Shown: positions 41,877 through 52,050, numbered from the stretch's first letter. The stretch is 64,000 nt of DNA from JAGOME01 sp039812375 (GCA_039812375.1 JBDIAO010000002.1:24479-88478), one strand, 5' to 3'. The notes: generated by a model not told the origin, from the letters alone. Made by a program: numbers and translations.

Positions 41877-42992
41877 TCAGCGGGCTTCCCGGGTCGCGGC
41901 GGCAGCCAGCACGAGATCGACGACGAGCTCGTCCCCGCCGCGCTCCCCGGCCGAGGCTGCGGCGGCGGCCATGCGGCCGAGCTGACCCGGCTCGCCGAAC
42001 ATCGCGGGGACGTTCTCGCGCACCCACTGCGTCGTCAATGCCGCATCCTCGACGAGGACGCCTCCACCAGCGGCCACGACGTGCCGGGCGTTGAGTCGCT
42101 GCTCTCCGTTGCCGATCGGCAACGGCACATAGACTGCCGGCAGCCCGACCGCAGTGAGTTCGCACACGGTGTTGGCGCCAGCCCGGGCGAGAACGAGGTC
42201 GGCCACGGCATACGCGAGTTCCATCGCATCGACGTAGGCCAGGACCACGCACGGCGCGCCACCCTGCGGTGGCGGTGGAGCCGGGTAGTCCTTGCCGGCC
42301 CCGGTGACGTGCAGAACCTGGATGCCCGCCGCCGATAGATCGGGAAGGGCCTCCCGGACTGCTTCGTTGATCCGTTGCGCACCGAGGGAGCCGCCGGTGA
42401 CCAGAAGGGTCGGTCGCTGCGGGTCGAGGCCGAAATGGGCCGCGGCCTCCTCCCGTCGACTCGCCCGAACAAGACCGGTGATCTCCGTCCGCAGCGGCAT
42501 CCCGGTGACCACCGCACGGGGCAGCGCCGTCTCCGGGAAGGTGACTGCGACGGCCGCGGCCCCACGCGAACCGAGCCGGTTCGCCAGCCCGGGCCGGGCG
42601 TTCTGCTCGTGGACCACCACCGGTATGCCGCGTCGCCGAGCCGCGAGATAGGCCGGGGTCGCGACGTAACCCCCGAAGCCGACGACGACCTCCGCCTGCG
42701 AGCTGGTCAACGCCCGGTCAGCCGCTCTGATGGCGGCCCGCAGCCGGCCCGGCAGCCGCAGCAGGTCCGCGGACAGACGCCGCGGCAGCGGGACCTTGGG
42801 CACCAGCGCGAGGTCGTAGCCGCGGGCCGGGACCAGCCGGGACTCCAGCCCCTGAGCAGTCCCGAGCACGGTGATGGCCACATCGGGGCGTCGACGGCGC
42901 AGACAGTCGGCGACGGCGAGAAGCGGCGAGACGTGTCCGGCCGTCCCGCCACCTGCGAGAAGGACAGACCCCGGGATGTGCTGGCCACTCAT
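41877..42992 (-). CDS. murG: UDP-N-acetylglucosamine--N-acetylmuramyl-(pentapeptide) pyrophosphoryl-undecaprenol GlcNAc transferase
   Basis: A 371-residue GT-B glycosyltransferase that makes lipid II from lipid I at the inner face of the membrane. The glycine-rich Ala-Gly-Gly-Gly-Thr-Ala-Gly-His-Val near 13, Gly-Phe-Gly-Gly-Tyr-Val near 103 and the donor-site Gly-Gly-Ser-Leu-Gly-Ala near 197 are intact. The start overlaps ftsW by 4 bp. Confidence 0.97.
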   Translation of the reverse strand: MSGQHIPGSVLLAGGGTAGHVSPLLAVADCLRRRRPDVAITVLGTAQGLESRLVPARGYDLALVPKVPLPRRLSADLLRLPGRLRAAIRAADRALTSSQAEVVVGFGGYVATPAYLAARRRGIPVVVHEQNARPGLANRLGSRGAAAVAVTFPETALPRAVVTGMPLRTEITGLVRASRREEAAAHFGLDPQRPTLLVTGGSLGAQRINEAVREALPDLSAAGIQVLHVTGAGKDYPAPPPPQGGAPCVVLAYVDAMELAYAVADLVLARAGANTVCELTAVGLPAVYVPLPIGNGEQRLNARHVVAAGGGVLVEDAALTTQWVRENVPAMFGEPGQLGRMAAAAASAGERGGDELVVDLVLAAAATREAR

Positions 42993-44257
42993 CGACGGCG
43001 CCGCCGTGCCGATAGTGCTGGTAGGACCGCTGCAGTGCGCCGCAGCAGGCTACCGCGCCCGCGCAACGCCTCGGCACACCCGGGCTCAGCACGGGCGAAG
43101 GATATGAGCATGCCGATGGCCATCATCACCGTGATCAGCGAGGAGCCTCCCGAGGAGACCAGCGGGAGGGGAACCCCGACGACGGGGATCACCCCGATGA
43201 CCGACCCGATGTTGACCATTGCCTGACCCAGGATCCAGGCCATCGCTCCGGCGCTGGCGACCGCGACGAAGAAGCTGTTCGTCCGCATGACGAGCCGCAC
43301 ACACGCATAGGCGAGCACGACGAACAGGACGAGGACCGCTATGGTCCCGGGCAGGCCGAGCTCCTCACCGATGATGGCGAAAATGAAGTCGTTGTGCGGC
43401 TCTGAGAGCAGTTGCCACTTCTCTCGGGACGAACCCAGTCCCAGTCCGATCCAGCCGCCGTCGGCCAGCGCGTAGCGACCGTGCAGCGGCTGGCGAGCCG
43501 CACCGAAGGGGTCCGTGTCCCGACCGAGCCAGACGTTGAACCGCTGCAGCCGATGCGGCGCTGCGACGATGAACGCGGCGGCGAGCGCCAACCCGGTGCC
43601 GCCGACGAAGCCGAACCAGCGCAGCGGCACCCCGGCGACGAAAAGCACGGCACCGACGATGGCCGCGATGACGACGGTCGTGCCCATGTCTCCGCCGACC
43701 ATGACCAGGCCCGCCGAGGCCGCGACGACCGGAACCAGATACGGAACCACGACGTGACCTACCGTGCCCAGGCGGTCCCGTTTGGCTTCCATGACGAGCG
43801 CGCCGACGAGGAGGAGTCCGACCTTGATCAACTCGGAGGGTTGCAGGGTCACCGGGCCGACCCGGATCCAGTTCTGGTTCCCGTTGACGCGCACACCCAG
43901 TCCCGGGATGAACACCAGCAGTTGCAGGACGACCGAGCTGACCCAGATCGGCACGGCGAGGCGCCGCCAGGCCTGCACCGGCAGTCGGGACGCCACGAGC
44001 AGCGCGATCAGGCCGATGCCGGCGAAGAGAAGCTGTCGTCCGAAGATCGAGAACGGTGACCCCGACTTGGTCAGGGTGAGCGACTCGATCGCCGAGGCCG
44101 AGAGCACCATGACCAGGCCGAAGGCGACCAGGACGCTCGTCACCGCGACCAGGAGGTGGTAGGTCGCGGTCGGCGCCTCGAGCCGGTCGGCGAGGGCACG
44201 CCGCGCCTGCGCGCCTGGACGGCTCAGCGACAGGCGTCGGAAGGTTTCAGAGGTCAC
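42989..44257 (-). CDS. ftsW: FtsW, SEDS-family septal peptidoglycan polymerase
   Basis: A 422-residue membrane protein with about ten helices. It has the SEDS hallmarks Asn-Trp-Ile-Arg-Val-Gly-Pro near 160, Leu-Gln-Pro-Ser-Glu-Leu-Ile-Lys, Gly-Asp-Met-Gly-Thr near 225 and Pro-Leu-Pro-Leu-Val-Ser-Ser-Gly-Gly-Ser-Ser near 360. It polymerises glycan from lipid II with FtsI as partner. The GTG at 44257 is chosen because the longer frame reads through murD. It starts 4 bp after murD. Confidence 0.96.
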   Translation of the reverse strand: MTSETFRRLSLSRPGAQARRALADRLEAPTATYHLLVAVTSVLVAFGLVMVLSASAIESLTLTKSGSPFSIFGRQLLFAGIGLIALLVASRLPVQAWRRLAVPIWVSSVVLQLLVFIPGLGVRVNGNQNWIRVGPVTLQPSELIKVGLLLVGALVMEAKRDRLGTVGHVVVPYLVPVVAASAGLVMVGGDMGTTVVIAAIVGAVLFVAGVPLRWFGFVGGTGLALAAAFIVAAPHRLQRFNVWLGRDTDPFGAARQPLHGRYALADGGWIGLGLGSSREKWQLLSEPHNDFIFAIIGEELGLPGTIAVLVLFVVLAYACVRLVMRTNSFFVAVASAGAMAWILGQAMVNIGSVIGVIPVVGVPLPLVSSGGSSLITVMMAIGMLISFARAEPGCAEALRGRGSLLRRTAAVLPALSARRRRR

Positions 44258-44261
44258 GGGC

Positions 44262-45740
44262 CTACCCCCCGCTGACCCCGGCCCACCGCCGGACGGCCTG
44301 GGCGAAGGCGTCGCCGCGTGCGCCGTAGTTGTCGAACATGTCCATCGAGGCGGCGGCCGGGGCGAGCAGGACGACGTCGCCGGGGTGGGCGAGCTCGACA
44401 GCCGCAGCGACGATCTGGTCCATTGCCCCAGTGTCGGTTGCCGACACGTCGGTGACCGGGACCTGCGGGGCGTGTCGCGCAAGAGCCTGCGCGATCTGCC
44501 CCCGGTCCTTGCCGAGCAGGACCACACCGCGCAGGCGGCCGACGACACTGGCGACGAGCTCGTCGACATCGGCGCCTTTGAGGAGCCCCCCGGCAACCCA
44601 GACGACGTTGTCGTATGCCGTCAGGCTCGCGGTAGCTGCGTGCGGGTTGGTCGCCTTGGAGTCGTCGACGAACCGCACGCCCCTCACGGTGGCGACCTCG
44701 GCGATCCGGTGCGGCTCAGGGGTATAGGCCCGCAGGCCGTCCCGGACAGCGGCTGCGGGTACGCCGTGGGCTCGGGCCAGTGCTGCGGCGGCGAGGGCGT
44801 TGGCGACCACGTGAGGAGCGGCAGCGGGCGCATTGCCGCGGACATCGTCGAGGGTGCCCAGTTCGGCCGCTGAGCTTTGGCGCTGCTCGACGAAGGCCCG
44901 GTCGGCCAAGACATCGTCGACGACCCCGAGCATGGAGACGTCGGGCACACCGAGGGTGAACCCGATCGCCCGGCACCCTTCCTGCACCTCGGCATCGCGC
45001 ACGAGCTGCATCGTCTGGGGGTCCTCGACGTTGTAGACGCACGCGAGGGCCGTGTTCGCGTAGACCTTGCCCTTGGCTGCGAGGTAGGCGGCATACGAGC
45101 CGTGCCAGTCGACGTGGTCGGCTGCCACATTCAGGCAGACCGACGCCTCCGGGGCCAGCGAGTGAGACCAGTGGAGCTGGAAGCTGGAGAGCTCGACGGC
45201 GATGACGTCGTAGGGCACCGGGTCGAGGACGGCATGCAGGATCGGGGTACCCACGTTGCCGGCGCTGCAGGCCCTCAGGCCGGCGGCGCGCAGCATCGAG
45301 GTGAGCATCGTGACGGTCGTGGTCTTGCCGTTGGTTCCGGTGATCGTCAGCCACGGTGCGGCGCCCACTCGTGGACGCATCCTCCAGGCGAGCTCGACCT
45401 CCCCCCACACCGGCACTCGCGCTGTTGCAGCCTGGGCGAGCAGGGGCTGGTGCGGTGCCCACCCCGGAGAGGTGACCACGAGATCGACCAGGCCGGGCGG
45501 CATACCGGAGACTGCGTCCTGGCCAAAGCCGAAGCGGGCGCCGAGAATGTCCAGGATCCGGTGTCGCTCAGCCATGTCCGGCGCCTGCGCCGGTGAGCGG
45601 GCATCGACGACGAGGACGTCTGCACCGCGCTCGAGGAGCGCGTCAGCAGCAGCGAAGCCACTGGTCCCCAGACCGGCGACGACGACGTGCAACCCGGACC
45701 AGTCCGACTCCCGGGACGTCAGCTGGCTGAGATCGGTCAT
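44262..45740 (-). CDS. murD: UDP-N-acetylmuramoylalanine--D-glutamate ligase
   Basis: A 492-residue Mur ligase adding D-glutamate. The N-terminal Ala-Gly-Leu-Gly-Thr-Ser-Gly is near 20, the P-loop Thr-Gly-Thr-Asn-Gly-Lys-Thr-Thr-Thr near 135, Glu-Leu-Ser-Ser-Phe-Gln-Leu near 184 and the C-terminal Asp-Asp-Ser-Lys-Ala-Thr-Asn-Pro-His near 365. The ATG at 45740 overlaps the mraY stop by 4 bp; the longer frame enters mraY. Confidence 0.97.
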   Translation of the reverse strand: MTDLSQLTSRESDWSGLHVVVAGLGTSGFAAADALLERGADVLVVDARSPAQAPDMAERHRILDILGARFGFGQDAVSGMPPGLVDLVVTSPGWAPHQPLLAQAATARVPVWGEVELAWRMRPRVGAAPWLTITGTNGKTTTVTMLTSMLRAAGLRACSAGNVGTPILHAVLDPVPYDVIAVELSSFQLHWSHSLAPEASVCLNVAADHVDWHGSYAAYLAAKGKVYANTALACVYNVEDPQTMQLVRDAEVQEGCRAIGFTLGVPDVSMLGVVDDVLADRAFVEQRQSSAAELGTLDDVRGNAPAAAPHVVANALAAAALARAHGVPAAAVRDGLRAYTPEPHRIAEVATVRGVRFVDDSKATNPHAATASLTAYDNVVWVAGGLLKGADVDELVASVVGRLRGVVLLGKDRGQIAQALARHAPQVPVTDVSATDTGAMDQIVAAAVELAHPGDVVLLAPAAASMDMFDNYGARGDAFAQAVRRWAGVSGG

Positions 45741-46819
45741 CCGCCTCCCACCACCCATTCGGCATAGAACAGACCGAGTCCGAACGCCACGCACAACCCG
45801 GCAATGATCCAGAACCGGATGACGATCGTCACCTCCTGCCACCCGAGGAGCTCAAAATGGTGCTGCAGGGGCGCCATCCGGAAAACCCGTTTCCCGGTGA
45901 GCTTGAACGAGCCGACCTGGATGATCACCGACAACGTGATCGCCACGAACAGGCCACCGAGGATGAGCAGGAGCAACTGGGTCCGAGTGGTGATCGCCAA
46001 GCCGGCCATCGCCCCGCCGAGAGCGAGCGATCCGGTGTCTCCCATGAAGATCCGCGCTGGGGAAGCGTTCCACCACAGGAAGCCGAAGCAGGCACCCATA
46101 AGACTGGCCGCGACGATCGCCAGGTCGTGCGGGTCGCGCACCTCGTAGCAGTTGGGTCCGGGGTTGGTCTGGCAGTTCTGGTTGAACTCCCAGATGCAGA
46201 TGAGGATGTATGCCGCGAAGACCATCGTCGAGGCCCCGGTCGCCAGTCCGTCCAAACCGTCGGTGAGGTTCACCCCGTTGCTCGCTGCGGCGATCATCAC
46301 GTTCGCCCAGATCACGAAGAGAATGAGCCCGGAGATCGAGCCGGCGAACGCGAGGTCCAGATGGGTGTCCCGGACGAAGGAGATCTTCGTCGAGGCAGGT
46401 GTGCGGAAGGCGTGGTTGGGAAACTGCAGCGCGAGGATGGCGAACAGGACGGCGACGAGGGTCTGCCCGGCCAGTTTCTCCCGGCTGCGCAGACCCAGGC
46501 TGCGCTGCTTGCTGATCTTGATGTAGTCGTCGAGGAAGCCGACCAGGCCGAGCCCGGCCATGAGCAGGATGACAAGCAGCCCCGAGACAGTGGGCTGGGT
46601 CCAGAAGACCAGGTGAGCTGCGGTATAGGCCGCCAGGCTGGCGCCGACGATCACCGCGCCACCCATGGTCGGGGTACCGCGCTTGGTGCGGTGCGAGGTC
46701 GGGCCGTCGTCGCGGATGAATTGTCCGTAGCTGCGCCGCACGAGGAAGCGAATGAACATCGGCGTGCCGAACAGGGCGATGGCCAGTGAGACGACCGCAG
46801 CGACGAGAACGGCAATCAC
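45737..46819 (-). CDS. mraY: phospho-N-acetylmuramoyl-pentapeptide transferase
   Basis: A 360-residue enzyme with about ten helices that makes lipid I from UDP-MurNAc-pentapeptide and undecaprenyl phosphate. Pro-Thr-Met-Gly-Gly is near 54, the catalytic Leu-Asp-Asp-Tyr-Ile-Lys near 103, Asn-Leu-Thr-Asp-Gly-Leu-Asp-Gly-Leu-Ala near 195, and the C-terminal His-His-Phe-Glu near 325 also fit. The GTG at 46819 overlaps murF by 4 bp. Confidence 0.98.
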   Translation of the reverse strand: MIAVLVAAVVSLAIALFGTPMFIRFLVRRSYGQFIRDDGPTSHRTKRGTPTMGGAVIVGASLAAYTAAHLVFWTQPTVSGLLVILLMAGLGLVGFLDDYIKISKQRSLGLRSREKLAGQTLVAVLFAILALQFPNHAFRTPASTKISFVRDTHLDLAFAGSISGLILFVIWANVMIAAASNGVNLTDGLDGLATGASTMVFAAYILICIWEFNQNCQTNPGPNCYEVRDPHDLAIVAASLMGACFGFLWWNASPARIFMGDTGSLALGGAMAGLAITTRTQLLLLILGGLFVAITLSVIIQVGSFKLTGKRVFRMAPLQHHFELLGWQEVTIVIRFWIIAGLCVAFGLGLFYAEWVVGGG

Positions 46820-48228
46820 GTCGTGTCCTCCTCGATGCCCGCGACCCGGTCTCCGAGCCACCGTAGCCCCACCGCGTTGCTGGACTTGAACAACACGACG
46901 TCGCCGGGATGGATCATCTCGGCGAGGACCTGCTCGGCGGCCTGCGCGTCAGGCACCCACGTCACCGCCGTCCGGCTGTCGCCGGCAGCAGCGCTGTCGT
47001 CGGCGGCCCGGGCGAGGGGGGCAGCCAGATCACCGACGACGACGAGTTCGTCCACCCTGTGGGCCACCGCCAGAGCACCCACCTGCGCGTGGCTGTCCTG
47101 CGACTCCTCCCCCAGCTCGAGCATCGCGCCGAGCACCGCGAGGGTGCGTCGGCTCCCGGCGATCCGGCGAAGGCTGGCCAGGGCCGCAGCCATCGAGTCC
47201 GGGTTGGCGTTGTAGGCGTCGTTGATGATGGTCACCCCGTCGGCCCGCTCGGTGACTTCCATCCGCCACCGGCTCACCGGCGCGGCAGCACCCAATGCGA
47301 CGGCGACGTCGGGCAGGGTCAGGCCGCACTCCAGTGCGACCGCAGCAGCCGCCAAGGCGTTCCCGACGTGGTGCTCGCCGACGAGAGCAAGCTCAACGTC
47401 CACTTCACCTTTAGGGGTTGTCAGGGTGAACCTCGCCCTCCCATGGTCATCGACGGTGACGTTGGTCGCCCGGATGTCCGCATCCGGGGAACGCCCCACC
47501 AGCACGACCCGGGCAGCGGTCGTGGCCGCCATCGCTGCGACGACCGGGTCATCGGCGTTGAGGACGGCCAAACCCCGCGAAGGCAGCGCCGCAGGTAGCT
47601 CGCTCTTGGCTCGCGCGATCGCCTCCCGGCTGCCGAACTCCCCGAGGTGGGCGGTGCCGACGTTGAGGACGACTCCGATCGTCGGCGGCGCCATTGCCGT
47701 CAGGTAGGCGATGTGCCCGACTCCCCGGGCGCCCAGCTCGACGACCAGGAAGGCCGTGTCTGAGGTGATCCGGCATACCGTCAACGGCACCCCGACCTCG
47801 GAGTTGTACGAGCCTTGGGGGGCCACGGTGGGGCCGAGTCCGCTCAACACCTGGCCCAAGAGATCCTTGGTGCTCGTCTTTCCAGAGGACCCGGTGATCC
47901 CGATGACCGTCAGCCCGGGCACGGCGTCGACGACGACTCGGGTGATGGCCGCGAAAGCGGCTTGGACGTCGTCAACGACGACCTGCGGCAGCGCGTCATC
48001 GACCAGGCGGCTGGTCAGTGCAGCGACGGCACCATGCTCGCGAGCCGAACCGACGAAGCGGTGACCGTCAGCGTGCTCCCCGATCCGCGCGACATAGAGC
48101 GACCCGGGAGCGGCCGATCTCGAGTCGGTGACGACGTCGGCGGTGACAATCACCGCGTCGGCGACCTCGGCGGGCCGCACCCTGCCGCCGGTGATGTCGG
48201 CGATCTTGGCCAGGGAGAGCGGAATCAC
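46816..48228 (-). CDS. murF: UDP-N-acetylmuramoyl-tripeptide--D-alanyl-D-alanine ligase
   Basis: A 470-residue Mur ligase that completes the pentapeptide with D-Ala-D-Ala. The P-loop Gly-Ile-Thr-Gly-Ser-Ser-Gly-Lys-Thr-Ser is near 105, Val-Glu-Leu-Gly-Ala-Arg-Gly near 155 and Asn-Asp-Ala-Tyr-Asn-Ala-Asn-Pro-Asp-Ser near 335. The GTG start overlaps murE by 4 bp; the longer frame to 48285 is not supported. Confidence 0.97.
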   Translation of the reverse strand: MIPLSLAKIADITGGRVRPAEVADAVIVTADVVTDSRSAAPGSLYVARIGEHADGHRFVGSAREHGAVAALTSRLVDDALPQVVVDDVQAAFAAITRVVVDAVPGLTVIGITGSSGKTSTKDLLGQVLSGLGPTVAPQGSYNSEVGVPLTVCRITSDTAFLVVELGARGVGHIAYLTAMAPPTIGVVLNVGTAHLGEFGSREAIARAKSELPAALPSRGLAVLNADDPVVAAMAATTAARVVLVGRSPDADIRATNVTVDDHGRARFTLTTPKGEVDVELALVGEHHVGNALAAAAVALECGLTLPDVAVALGAAAPVSRWRMEVTERADGVTIINDAYNANPDSMAAALASLRRIAGSRRTLAVLGAMLELGEESQDSHAQVGALAVAHRVDELVVVGDLAAPLARAADDSAAAGDSRTAVTWVPDAQAAEQVLAEMIHPGDVVLFKSSNAVGLRWLGDRVAGIEEDTT

Positions 48229-49823
48229 GGCCCACTCCTGATCTTCCGTAGGCGCTGAAGGCCCGCGCGCAGCGCTGCCTCGCACTCGGTCCGGTCGTCG
48301 AAGGGCAGCACCTGACCGTCGACCTCCTGCCCACTCTCGTGACCCTTCCCGACCACCGCGACGGTGGCGGCCGGCCCCACGCCGACAGTGGTCTCGAAAG
48401 GCGGCAGGCCGAGCGCAGCCTCGACTGCGACCCGGATGGCCGCGTCCCGGCCGGCGACTTCGACCACGGTGACGTCCCGGCCTGCCGGTCGCGCCGCGAG
48501 AGCGCCGCGAAGGACCGCATCGCGGATGATCCCTGGATCCTCGGAACGAGGGTTGTCGTCGGTGACGACGACAACGTCGGCTGCAGCAGCCGCGGCCGCG
48601 CCCATGATCGGACGCTTGCCGGGGTCCCGGTCCCCGCCGGCCCCGGTGACACAGACCAGTCGTCCCGGAGTCGTCGGGCGCAGTGCGTGCAGCGCCGCCC
48701 GGATGGCGTCGGGGGTGTGCGCATAGTCGACGACGACCCGGGGCAACAGCCCGCTGCTGTCATCGATCTGGACCAGCTCCATCCGACCAGGCACGTGCGG
48801 GTGGCTCAGCACCGCTGACCCGGCCTGCGCGGCGGGCACCCCGGACTCGACCAGCGCTGCCACCGCCATCGCCGTGTTGACGATGTTGAAGTCCCCGGGC
48901 AGGGCAGATCGCAGTCTGAGGTTCACCCCGTCAGGTCCGGTGAGCCGGAACGCGGACACCGCACCGGTGGCGTCCGGGTCCAGGTCGACCTGCCAGTCGG
49001 CGGACCTGTCCGTCGTGGTCAGGGTGCTCACCGGGATCCCGCTCGTCTCGGCCAGCCGCCGACCCCACTCGTCGTCGACACAGACCAGGCCTCGGCGGGC
49101 GCGGTCCGGGGTGAAGAGGCTCGCCTTGGCCGCGAAGTAGTCCTCCATGTCGCGGTGGAAGTCGAGATGGTCCTGGCTGAGGTTGGTGAACAGGGCCAGG
49201 TCATAGACGAGGCCATCGACCCGGTGCAGCGCCAGGGCGTGCGAGGAGACCTCCATCACGCAGGTCTCTACTCCGGTCTCGGTCATGACCGCGATGAGTG
49301 CGTGCAGGTCGGTCGACTCCGGGGTGGTCCGGGTCGAGGGGAGGACCTGTGCACCGATCCGGGTCTCGACGGTCCCGATGAGGCCGGCGGTGTGTCCCAG
49401 GGCGCTCAGCGCCGACTCGATGAGGTGCGCTGTCGTCGTCTTGCCATTGGTTCCGGTGATGCCGATAAGGGTGATCGCGTCCTGGTCCGTCCGGTAGACC
49501 CGGCTGGCGAGAACACCGACGTGGGCTCGAGGGTCCTCGGTGACGAGCACCGGCACCGCGCTGGTTTCCAGGAGTTGGGCGCCGGCGGGGTCGGTCAGGA
49601 CGGCGACCGCACCGGCGGCCAGTGCCTCGCGGGCGAAGCGGGCGCCGTGGGTGTGCTCTCCGGGCAGCGCGGCATACAGGTCCCCGGGACGCACAGTCCG
49701 CGAGTCCAGGCTGACCCCGGTGACGGCAGGGTCACCGGTGCCGGTCACCCGGACCGCGCCGAGAAGCCGGGTGAGCTCGCGCAGGCTCGTCGACCCGATG
49801 CGGGTGGGTCGTGGAAGGGCCAC
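48225..49823 (-). CDS. murE: UDP-N-acetylmuramoyl-tripeptide synthetase (third-residue-adding Mur ligase)
   Basis: A 532-residue Mur ligase. The P-loop Gly-Thr-Asn-Gly-Lys-Thr-Thr-Thr is near 125 and Glu-Val-Ser-Ser-His-Ala-Leu near 195. The specificity motif Asp-Asn-Pro-Arg-Ser-Glu near 430 is the form found in diaminopimelate-adding enzymes, which suggests a DAP-type stem peptide; lysine- or ornithine-adding forms usually differ there. The GTG start follows ftsI by 9 bp. Confidence 0.95.
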   Translation of the reverse strand: MALPRPTRIGSTSLRELTRLLGAVRVTGTGDPAVTGVSLDSRTVRPGDLYAALPGEHTHGARFAREALAAGAVAVLTDPAGAQLLETSAVPVLVTEDPRAHVGVLASRVYRTDQDAITLIGITGTNGKTTTAHLIESALSALGHTAGLIGTVETRIGAQVLPSTRTTPESTDLHALIAVMTETGVETCVMEVSSHALALHRVDGLVYDLALFTNLSQDHLDFHRDMEDYFAAKASLFTPDRARRGLVCVDDEWGRRLAETSGIPVSTLTTTDRSADWQVDLDPDATGAVSAFRLTGPDGVNLRLRSALPGDFNIVNTAMAVAALVESGVPAAQAGSAVLSHPHVPGRMELVQIDDSSGLLPRVVVDYAHTPDAIRAALHALRPTTPGRLVCVTGAGGDRDPGKRPIMGAAAAAAADVVVVTDDNPRSEDPGIIRDAVLRGALAARPAGRDVTVVEVAGRDAAIRVAVEAALGLPPFETTVGVGPAATVAVVGKGHESGQEVDGQVLPFDDRTECEAALRAGLQRLRKIRSGP

Positions 49824-49832
49824 AGGCGGACC

Positions 49833-52007
49833 CTACCGGCCGGAACCGCGCGTGTTGCGCAGAGTGGTCGGGTCGGATGCCGCCTGCTCGGGGCTGACCT
49901 CGAGGAGTAGCGGCGGGCGCTGGTCGTCGGTCGGGGGCACCTTGAGTTCCTGGAGCGCGTAAGCCATGACGTCGTGGAAGACCGGCGCGGCGACCGTGCC
50001 GCCGAAGTACCCCCGAATGGGTCGCTGCAGGATGACCGCAGTGACGATCTGGGGATCGTCCGCCGGTGCGAAGCCGATGAAGCTCGCAGTCTTGCCGCTG
50101 TACGCTCCCACGGCTGGGTCGTAGCGGTCGGCGGTCCCGGTCTTACCGGCCACCCGGTAGCCGGCGATCTGTGCCTGCGGTGCTGTGCCGTCCGGGCTGA
50201 CGACCCCCTCGAGCATCCGGCTCACTTCCTGCGCGACTGCGGTGTCGACGACCCGAACACCGGAGGTCGGCTTGGCCGCGACGAAGGTGCCGTTCTCGTC
50301 AGTGGTGCCGTCGATGAGTCGAGGGGGGATGCGCACCCCCCCGTTGGCGATGGTCTGGAAGACCGAGGCCGCTTGAATCGCGGTGACTGACAGGCCCTGA
50401 CCGAACGCGACCGTCACCCGCTGAGTACCGCTCCAGTCCTCGGACCGAGCGAGCACGCCGGCTGACTCTCCCGGGAAGTCGATCCCGGAAGGAGAGCCGA
50501 GGCCGAACTTGCGGTAGTAGGTCTCGAGCACCTTCGGGGTCATCGTCTCGCTGACGAGCACGGTGCCCATGTTGCTCGACTGAGCCAGCACTCCAGCGAC
50601 GGTGCGGTACTCGGTCCCGTGCGCCTCGGCATCGGTGAAGACCCGGTCGGCCCGGGGCAGGCTGGGCGGGATGATGACAGGGGTGGTCGGGGTGACCTTG
50701 CCCTCCTGCAGGGCAGAGGCCATGACCATGAGCTTGGCGGTCGATCCGGGTTCGAAGACCTCCGCGAAGGCCTTGTTCGTCAGCGGCCCGGTGGCTTTGC
50801 CGATGTTGTTAGGGTCGTATGTCGGGTAGGACGCGACCGTGAGCAGTTCGCCGGTCCTGGCGTTCATCACCACGACGGTTCCAGACAGCGCGCCGGTCTC
50901 CTCCATCTTCTGGGCGAGGGCGTTCTGGGCATACCACTGGATGTCGGAGTCGATGGTCAAGGTGACGTCGCGACCGTTGACCGCCGGGGTGATCTCGGTG
51001 CCAGCGGCCGGGATGATCTCCCCGGCGCCGCCCACCTCGTAGCGCTCCTGGCCCACCTTGCCGGTGAGTGCCTTGTCCTCGAGCTGCTCGACCCCTCCAC
51101 CGGCAGTGCCGTTGGCGAGGACGAAACCCACTAAGGAGGCAGCTGCGGTCCCCTGCGGGTAGCTCCGGGTGGGAACTGAGACATCCGGACCCCGTTGGTC
51201 CTTGTAGATGCCAGGGATCTTGAGGTCGGCAACTTTGCGCCAGGTGAGCGGCGTGGCCTTGGGCTCCAGGATGGAGTAGCGAGAGGTGCCGGTGAGCTTG
51301 GCGACAAGGTCCCCGTTCGGTATGCCGAGCACCGGGGCCAGCGCCGCCGCCGCCTTCTCGACCGCCGCTTGCGACGTCGCCGCGGAGCACGTGTTCTTGC
51401 CTGTTCCATACGTGCAGACCGCACTTTGGTCGGCAACGACGGTGATCCGCTGCTCGCTCTGGGCGAGGACGGCACCGTCCTTGGAGGTGATCGTCCCGCG
51501 CAGGGCAGGCACTGCGATCGTCGCGGTCCGCTGGGCACGGGCCTCTTTGGCCACCGCTGCGGCGTCGAAACCTTGCAGCCGAAGCAACTGGGCAGCGAAG
51601 ACGCTGAAGACGAAGACAACGGCGACGAGCAGAGCCCTCGTGCGGCGGTCAGGACGGCCGAGGGCCGCCGTGCGGCGCGTGCTGCGCCCACTCCCCGGAC
51701 CTCCTGGCCCGAACGGACCTCGGGGGACCCGGGGAGCCTTGGGCGGCTTCGGTGCAGATGCTCTGGCGTGGGGAGCCCGCGACGAGGGTGCACCAGCACG
51801 TGGTCCTTCCCCGGTGGGGCGACCCTCAGCGGACCGAGGCGTGGACCCCGTCCCAGCCCGGGCGCGGCCAGCCCCCGGACCCGTGGATCCGTGAGCGGAG
51901 CTCCGAGTGGCAGCCCCCGGCCGCGTCCGCCCGGGGGACGCGTCGGAACCGGCTGCCGAGGCGGTGCGGCGTCGGGTCGTCCCGGGCGGGGTCCGATGTG
52001 CGGTCAC
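49833..52007 (-). CDS. ftsI: FtsI/PBP3-type peptidoglycan transpeptidase with a long N-terminal tail
   Basis: A 724-residue class B penicillin-binding protein. About 125 residues rich in Arg, Pro, Gly and Ser precede a single membrane helix near 127-145. A dimerisation domain and the transpeptidase follow: Ser-Thr-Ala-Lys (active serine) near 430, Ser-Ser-Asn near 482 and Lys-Thr-Gly-Thr near 625. It crosslinks septal wall with FtsW. The GTG at 52007 is given; the tail is longer than in most FtsI proteins, so a start further in cannot be excluded. Confidence 0.93.
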   Translation of the reverse strand: MTAHRTPPGTTRRRTASAAGSDASPGRTRPGAATRSSAHGSTGPGAGRARAGTGSTPRSAEGRPTGEGPRAGAPSSRAPHARASAPKPPKAPRVPRGPFGPGGPGSGRSTRRTAALGRPDRRTRALLVAVVFVFSVFAAQLLRLQGFDAAAVAKEARAQRTATIAVPALRGTITSKDGAVLAQSEQRITVVADQSAVCTYGTGKNTCSAATSQAAVEKAAAALAPVLGIPNGDLVAKLTGTSRYSILEPKATPLTWRKVADLKIPGIYKDQRGPDVSVPTRSYPQGTAAASLVGFVLANGTAGGGVEQLEDKALTGKVGQERYEVGGAGEIIPAAGTEITPAVNGRDVTLTIDSDIQWYAQNALAQKMEETGALSGTVVVMNARTGELLTVASYPTYDPNNIGKATGPLTNKAFAEVFEPGSTAKLMVMASALQEGKVTPTTPVIIPPSLPRADRVFTDAEAHGTEYRTVAGVLAQSSNMGTVLVSETMTPKVLETYYRKFGLGSPSGIDFPGESAGVLARSEDWSGTQRVTVAFGQGLSVTAIQAASVFQTIANGGVRIPPRLIDGTTDENGTFVAAKPTSGVRVVDTAVAQEVSRMLEGVVSPDGTAPQAQIAGYRVAGKTGTADRYDPAVGAYSGKTASFIGFAPADDPQIVTAVILQRPIRGYFGGTVAAPVFHDVMAYALQELKVPPTDDQRPPLLLEVSPEQAASDPTTLRNTRGSGR

Positions 52008-52050
52008 GAGCGTCCTCGGGTCGAGTGGGGTGGAGTCGGCATGGTCGCGG